Positions 13,747-15,337 of a stretch of 15,337 nucleotides of DNA are shown one piece after another (positions within the stretch are counted from its first letter, which is position 1; each line of letters opens with the position of its first letter). The position numbers and the translations under genes were made by a program. Where the stretch lies: assembly GCA_964625275.1 (NCBI GenBank), contig CAZVBH010000055.1:1-15337 (forward strand), read 5' to 3'. Under the pieces are notes generated by a model, which had not been told where the DNA came from, ran no database searches, and saw only the letters and a program-made list of their open reading frames with translations. The DNA is from UBA3775 sp964625275. Its GTDB lineage: Bacteria > Bacillota > Clostridia > Lachnospirales > Lachnospiraceae.

Positions 13747-14535
13747 TTATATATTTGTATTTACTTTGTAAATATTTCCTTCTTTAGTTTTTCTGAGAAT
13801 AGTAACAATTCCCAATAGCCTCATAACATTCAAGGCTTCCTGTGCCAAAGAGCGACTGATTTTTGCGCTCTTTGAGAAGCTTAGAGAAGTAAATTCTTCA
13901 TTTCTAAGTTCTTCCGGAATAAATATAATATAATCCTCAGGTGCACATAAATTTATCTCTGCAACAAGCTCTGTCGGTACTCCGTCAATTCTGGTTGCAT
14001 GCTTTTTTTTATCTTCTCCATAGCCATCGAGATATTTATACTCATCAGAGTCAATATACATAAGGCAAAAGGTAAGATTTTCGTGATTAATAAATTCCCT
14101 TATTCCATACATTTCATGAAAAATACCATAGCCACGATCAATTTTAGGAGATTTTCTGCCATCCGTCACCTCTCCGGTTTCCGGGTCAACCCAATGAAGA
14201 ACACGATGATGTCTTACGGGATAAACCAGACATACCTTGTATTCCGGCAAAAAAGCTTCTAATTTTTTCTTTTGTGTATAAAAATGTCTGGTCTGGATTT
14301 CAAAAATCCCATCCTCAGTTTTTGCATCTGCTACAAAGCTGCCTACCTTTACCTCCTGGCAGTTTTCATCTGCGAAATAATTTTTTAAAGCTGCATGTAT
14401 TGTTTTTTCACTCAAAGTTCCGATTCCTGAATACCCTTCATTATTATTGCGTCTTTCGGCAGCCTTTTGACATGCCCATTTAAAACGCTCCTTGTCATCA
14501 TCCATAACCTGAAACTTTGCAATAAAATCTGTCAT
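13747..14535 (-). CDS. Conserved protein with PD-(D/E)XK-nuclease-like N-terminus and winged-helix-like C-terminus, unnamed
   Basis: I recall similar unnamed proteins in Clostridia but no established function. The 262-residue product has no signal or membrane segment. Residues 41-100 look like a nuclease core of the PD-(D/E)XK type: a helix SEKTIHAALKNYF (E43), then strands KVGSFVAD (D70) and GIFEIQTRHF (E79, Q81), then KKLEAFLP. Q81 stands where Lys is classical, as seen in some members of that superfamily. Central residues 101-170 are of unknown fold. The last 50 residues, EFTSLSF-SKSAKISRSLAQEALNVMRLLGIVTILRK, have a winged helix-turn-helix look. The longer frame from 14586 overlaps the upstream gene; the ATG at 14535, 4 nt after the upstream stop, is chosen, implying translational coupling. 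Catalysis and DNA binding are inferences from sequence pattern only. Confidence 0.8.
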   Translation of the reverse strand: MTDFIAKFQVMDDDKERFKWACQKAAERRNNNEGYSGIGTLSEKTIHAALKNYFADENCQEVKVGSFVADAKTEDGIFEIQTRHFYTQKKKLEAFLPEYKVCLVYPVRHHRVLHWVDPETGEVTDGRKSPKIDRGYGIFHEMYGIREFINHENLTFCLMYIDSDEYKYLDGYGEDKKKHATRIDGVPTELVAEINLCAPEDYIIFIPEELRNEEFTSLSFSKSAKISRSLAQEALNVMRLLGIVTILRKTKEGNIYKVNTNI

Positions 14536-14539
14536 AAAA

Positions 14540-15337
14540 TTATTCCCAGCTGAAATAATCACCAAATACAGATTGAGCAAGCTCAACCATTTTATCTCTC
14601 GATACCGTTACTCCAAACCTAGGCGTAACTCCATGAGCCGCGGCCTGTTCATCGGTATAGTCCTTTAGTAAATAATTACCTGTTACTATTGCTCCACCAT
14701 TATAACCCGGATATTTATACTGGGTAACAATTGGTATTGCTTTTATACTGTCTTCGTCTATATAAACACCTGTATCGTCCTTTTTAACAGTAAGACTGGC
14801 AAGGCCACCCATAAGTGCCTCCCATTTATCCTGAGTAGAAGTGAAATTGCCAAGTGAATAATAGCACAAGGCCTTATTTCCATTATCTGCTGATACCCAC
14901 TCTACCTGCTGTATAACATGAGGATGAGTTCCAATAATTAAATCTGCGCCTGCCTCAGTCATAAGCTTTGCAAAATTAACCTCCTGGTCTGTTGCCGAGG
15001 TCACATATTCGGTTCCCCAATGAGGAAATACGATTGTAAAGTCTGCAAGCTCCTCTGCTTTTTCGATGTCACTTATAACCTTAGGATTGATTGTGTCATA
15101 ATCTATTTCCCTGGTATCCTCATCATAGGCGCAAAGCATGTCCAAATGACCTTCTGCGGCAGTGCTGAAGGTTTCCCAGTTGTGACTATAGGTATAGTTC
15201 AAAAGTGCAAAGCTGATTCCATTAATTTCAACAACCGTTATTTCATCCTGTTCATCAGCTGATTCATGAATTCCAAGCATGGTTACATCAGGATGATTGG
15301 TTCTCCAAAAGCTTACACAATTAAGAAGTCCGTCAAT
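14540..15337 (-). CDS. CapA-family protein (PGA_cap metallophosphatase-like), C-terminal part
   Basis: The frame is open to the right edge, so the gene's 5' end is outside; 265 C-terminal residues are visible, beginning IDGLLNCVSFWRTNHPDVTM. This family is named after CapA of the poly-gamma-glutamate capsule system and has a calcineurin-like metallophosphatase fold; most members in gut Firmicutes have no proven substrate. Diagnostic motifs are FPHWGTEY (metal-binding His), GADLIIGTHPHVIQ (GTHPH) and YSLGNFTS (GNF). An N-terminal signal peptide or anchor would be in the missing part, so location cannot be judged. The stop lies 4 nt before the ATG of the nuclease-like gene, so both are likely translated from one mRNA. 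No other capsule gene (capB, capC) is visible in the window. Confidence 0.92.
   Translation of the reverse strand: MDGLLNCVSFWRTNHPDVTMLGIHESADEQDEITVVEINGISFALLNYTYSHNWETFSTAAEGHLDMLCAYDEDTREIDYDTINPKVISDIEKAEELADFTIVFPHWGTEYVTSATDQEVNFAKLMTEAGADLIIGTHPHVIQQVEWVSADNGNKALCYYSLGNFTSTQDKWEALMGGLASLTVKKDDTGVYIDEDSIKAIPIVTQYKYPGYNGGAIVTGNYLLKDYTDEQAAAHGVTPRFGVTVSRDKMVELAQSVFGDYFSWE

Noticed and set aside
14536..14586. Upstream start of the nuclease-like protein
   Set aside because: It would overlap the end of the CapA-family gene by 47 nt and add an unconserved-looking hydrophobic stretch; the ATG 4 nt after the stop is the usual coupled arrangement.
15278..15280. Met at this position as the true start of the CapA-family gene
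   Set aside because: The frame stays open to the window edge and the 19 codons before it (GLLNCVSFWRTNHPDVT) fit the family, so the gene continues outside.

Overview
The window looks like chromosome of a low-GC Firmicute, most likely a gut or rumen Lachnospiraceae relative (Butyrivibrio/Pseudobutyrivibrio/Roseburia-like). The reasons are AT-rich DNA with strong AGGAGG-type ribosome binding sites, a GH5 subfamily-2 endoglucanase, BspA-type leucine-rich-repeat and GLUG surface proteins, and a purine pathway that uses a PurO-type IMP cyclohydrolase with a stand-alone AICAR formyltransferase. The genus is an inference. All eleven genes lie on the minus strand, so transcription runs from high to low coordinates. 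No gap between genes exceeds about 180 bases.

In transcription order (right to left): a CapA-type metallophosphatase-like protein (15337-14540, 5' end outside the window); a conserved unnamed protein with a nuclease-like N-terminal half and a winged-helix-like C-terminus (14535-13747); purO (13728-13021); repeat copy 3; the AICAR formyltransferase gene (12850-11675); a candidate promoter; a large zinc-ribbon / charged-helix / transmembrane / GLUG protein (11540-8757); repeat copy 2; an unrecognised coiled-coil protein with a duplicated C-terminal unit (8640-7723); a BspA-like lipoprotein with about 20 leucine-rich repeats (7661-5742); repeat copy 1; a GH5_2 glycosidase without signal peptide (5563-4550); a PutP-type sodium/solute symporter (4526-2994); a TPR lipoprotein (2961-1789); hflX (1743-484); and the N-terminal 157 codons of thymidylate synthase thyA (471-1), cut by the window edge exactly at the catalytic cysteine.

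The right third holds the last two steps of IMP synthesis, done by two separate enzymes instead of one fused PurH. The middle (5.7-11.5 kb) is the accessory part: a membrane-anchored protein with a zinc ribbon and a very long charged helix inside and a GLUG ectodomain outside, then a cytoplasmic coiled-coil protein, then a surface lipoprotein. The left part is housekeeping (hflX, thyA) preceded by a tightly coupled glycosidase-symporter pair.

The most unusual non-coding signal is a dispersed 73-nt element present three times in the same orientation, each time 42-69 nt upstream of a start codon. It can fold into two hairpins. The differences between the two full copies mostly preserve pairing when read as RNA on the gene strand. 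No tRNA, rRNA, CRISPR array, insertion sequence or phage gene was seen.
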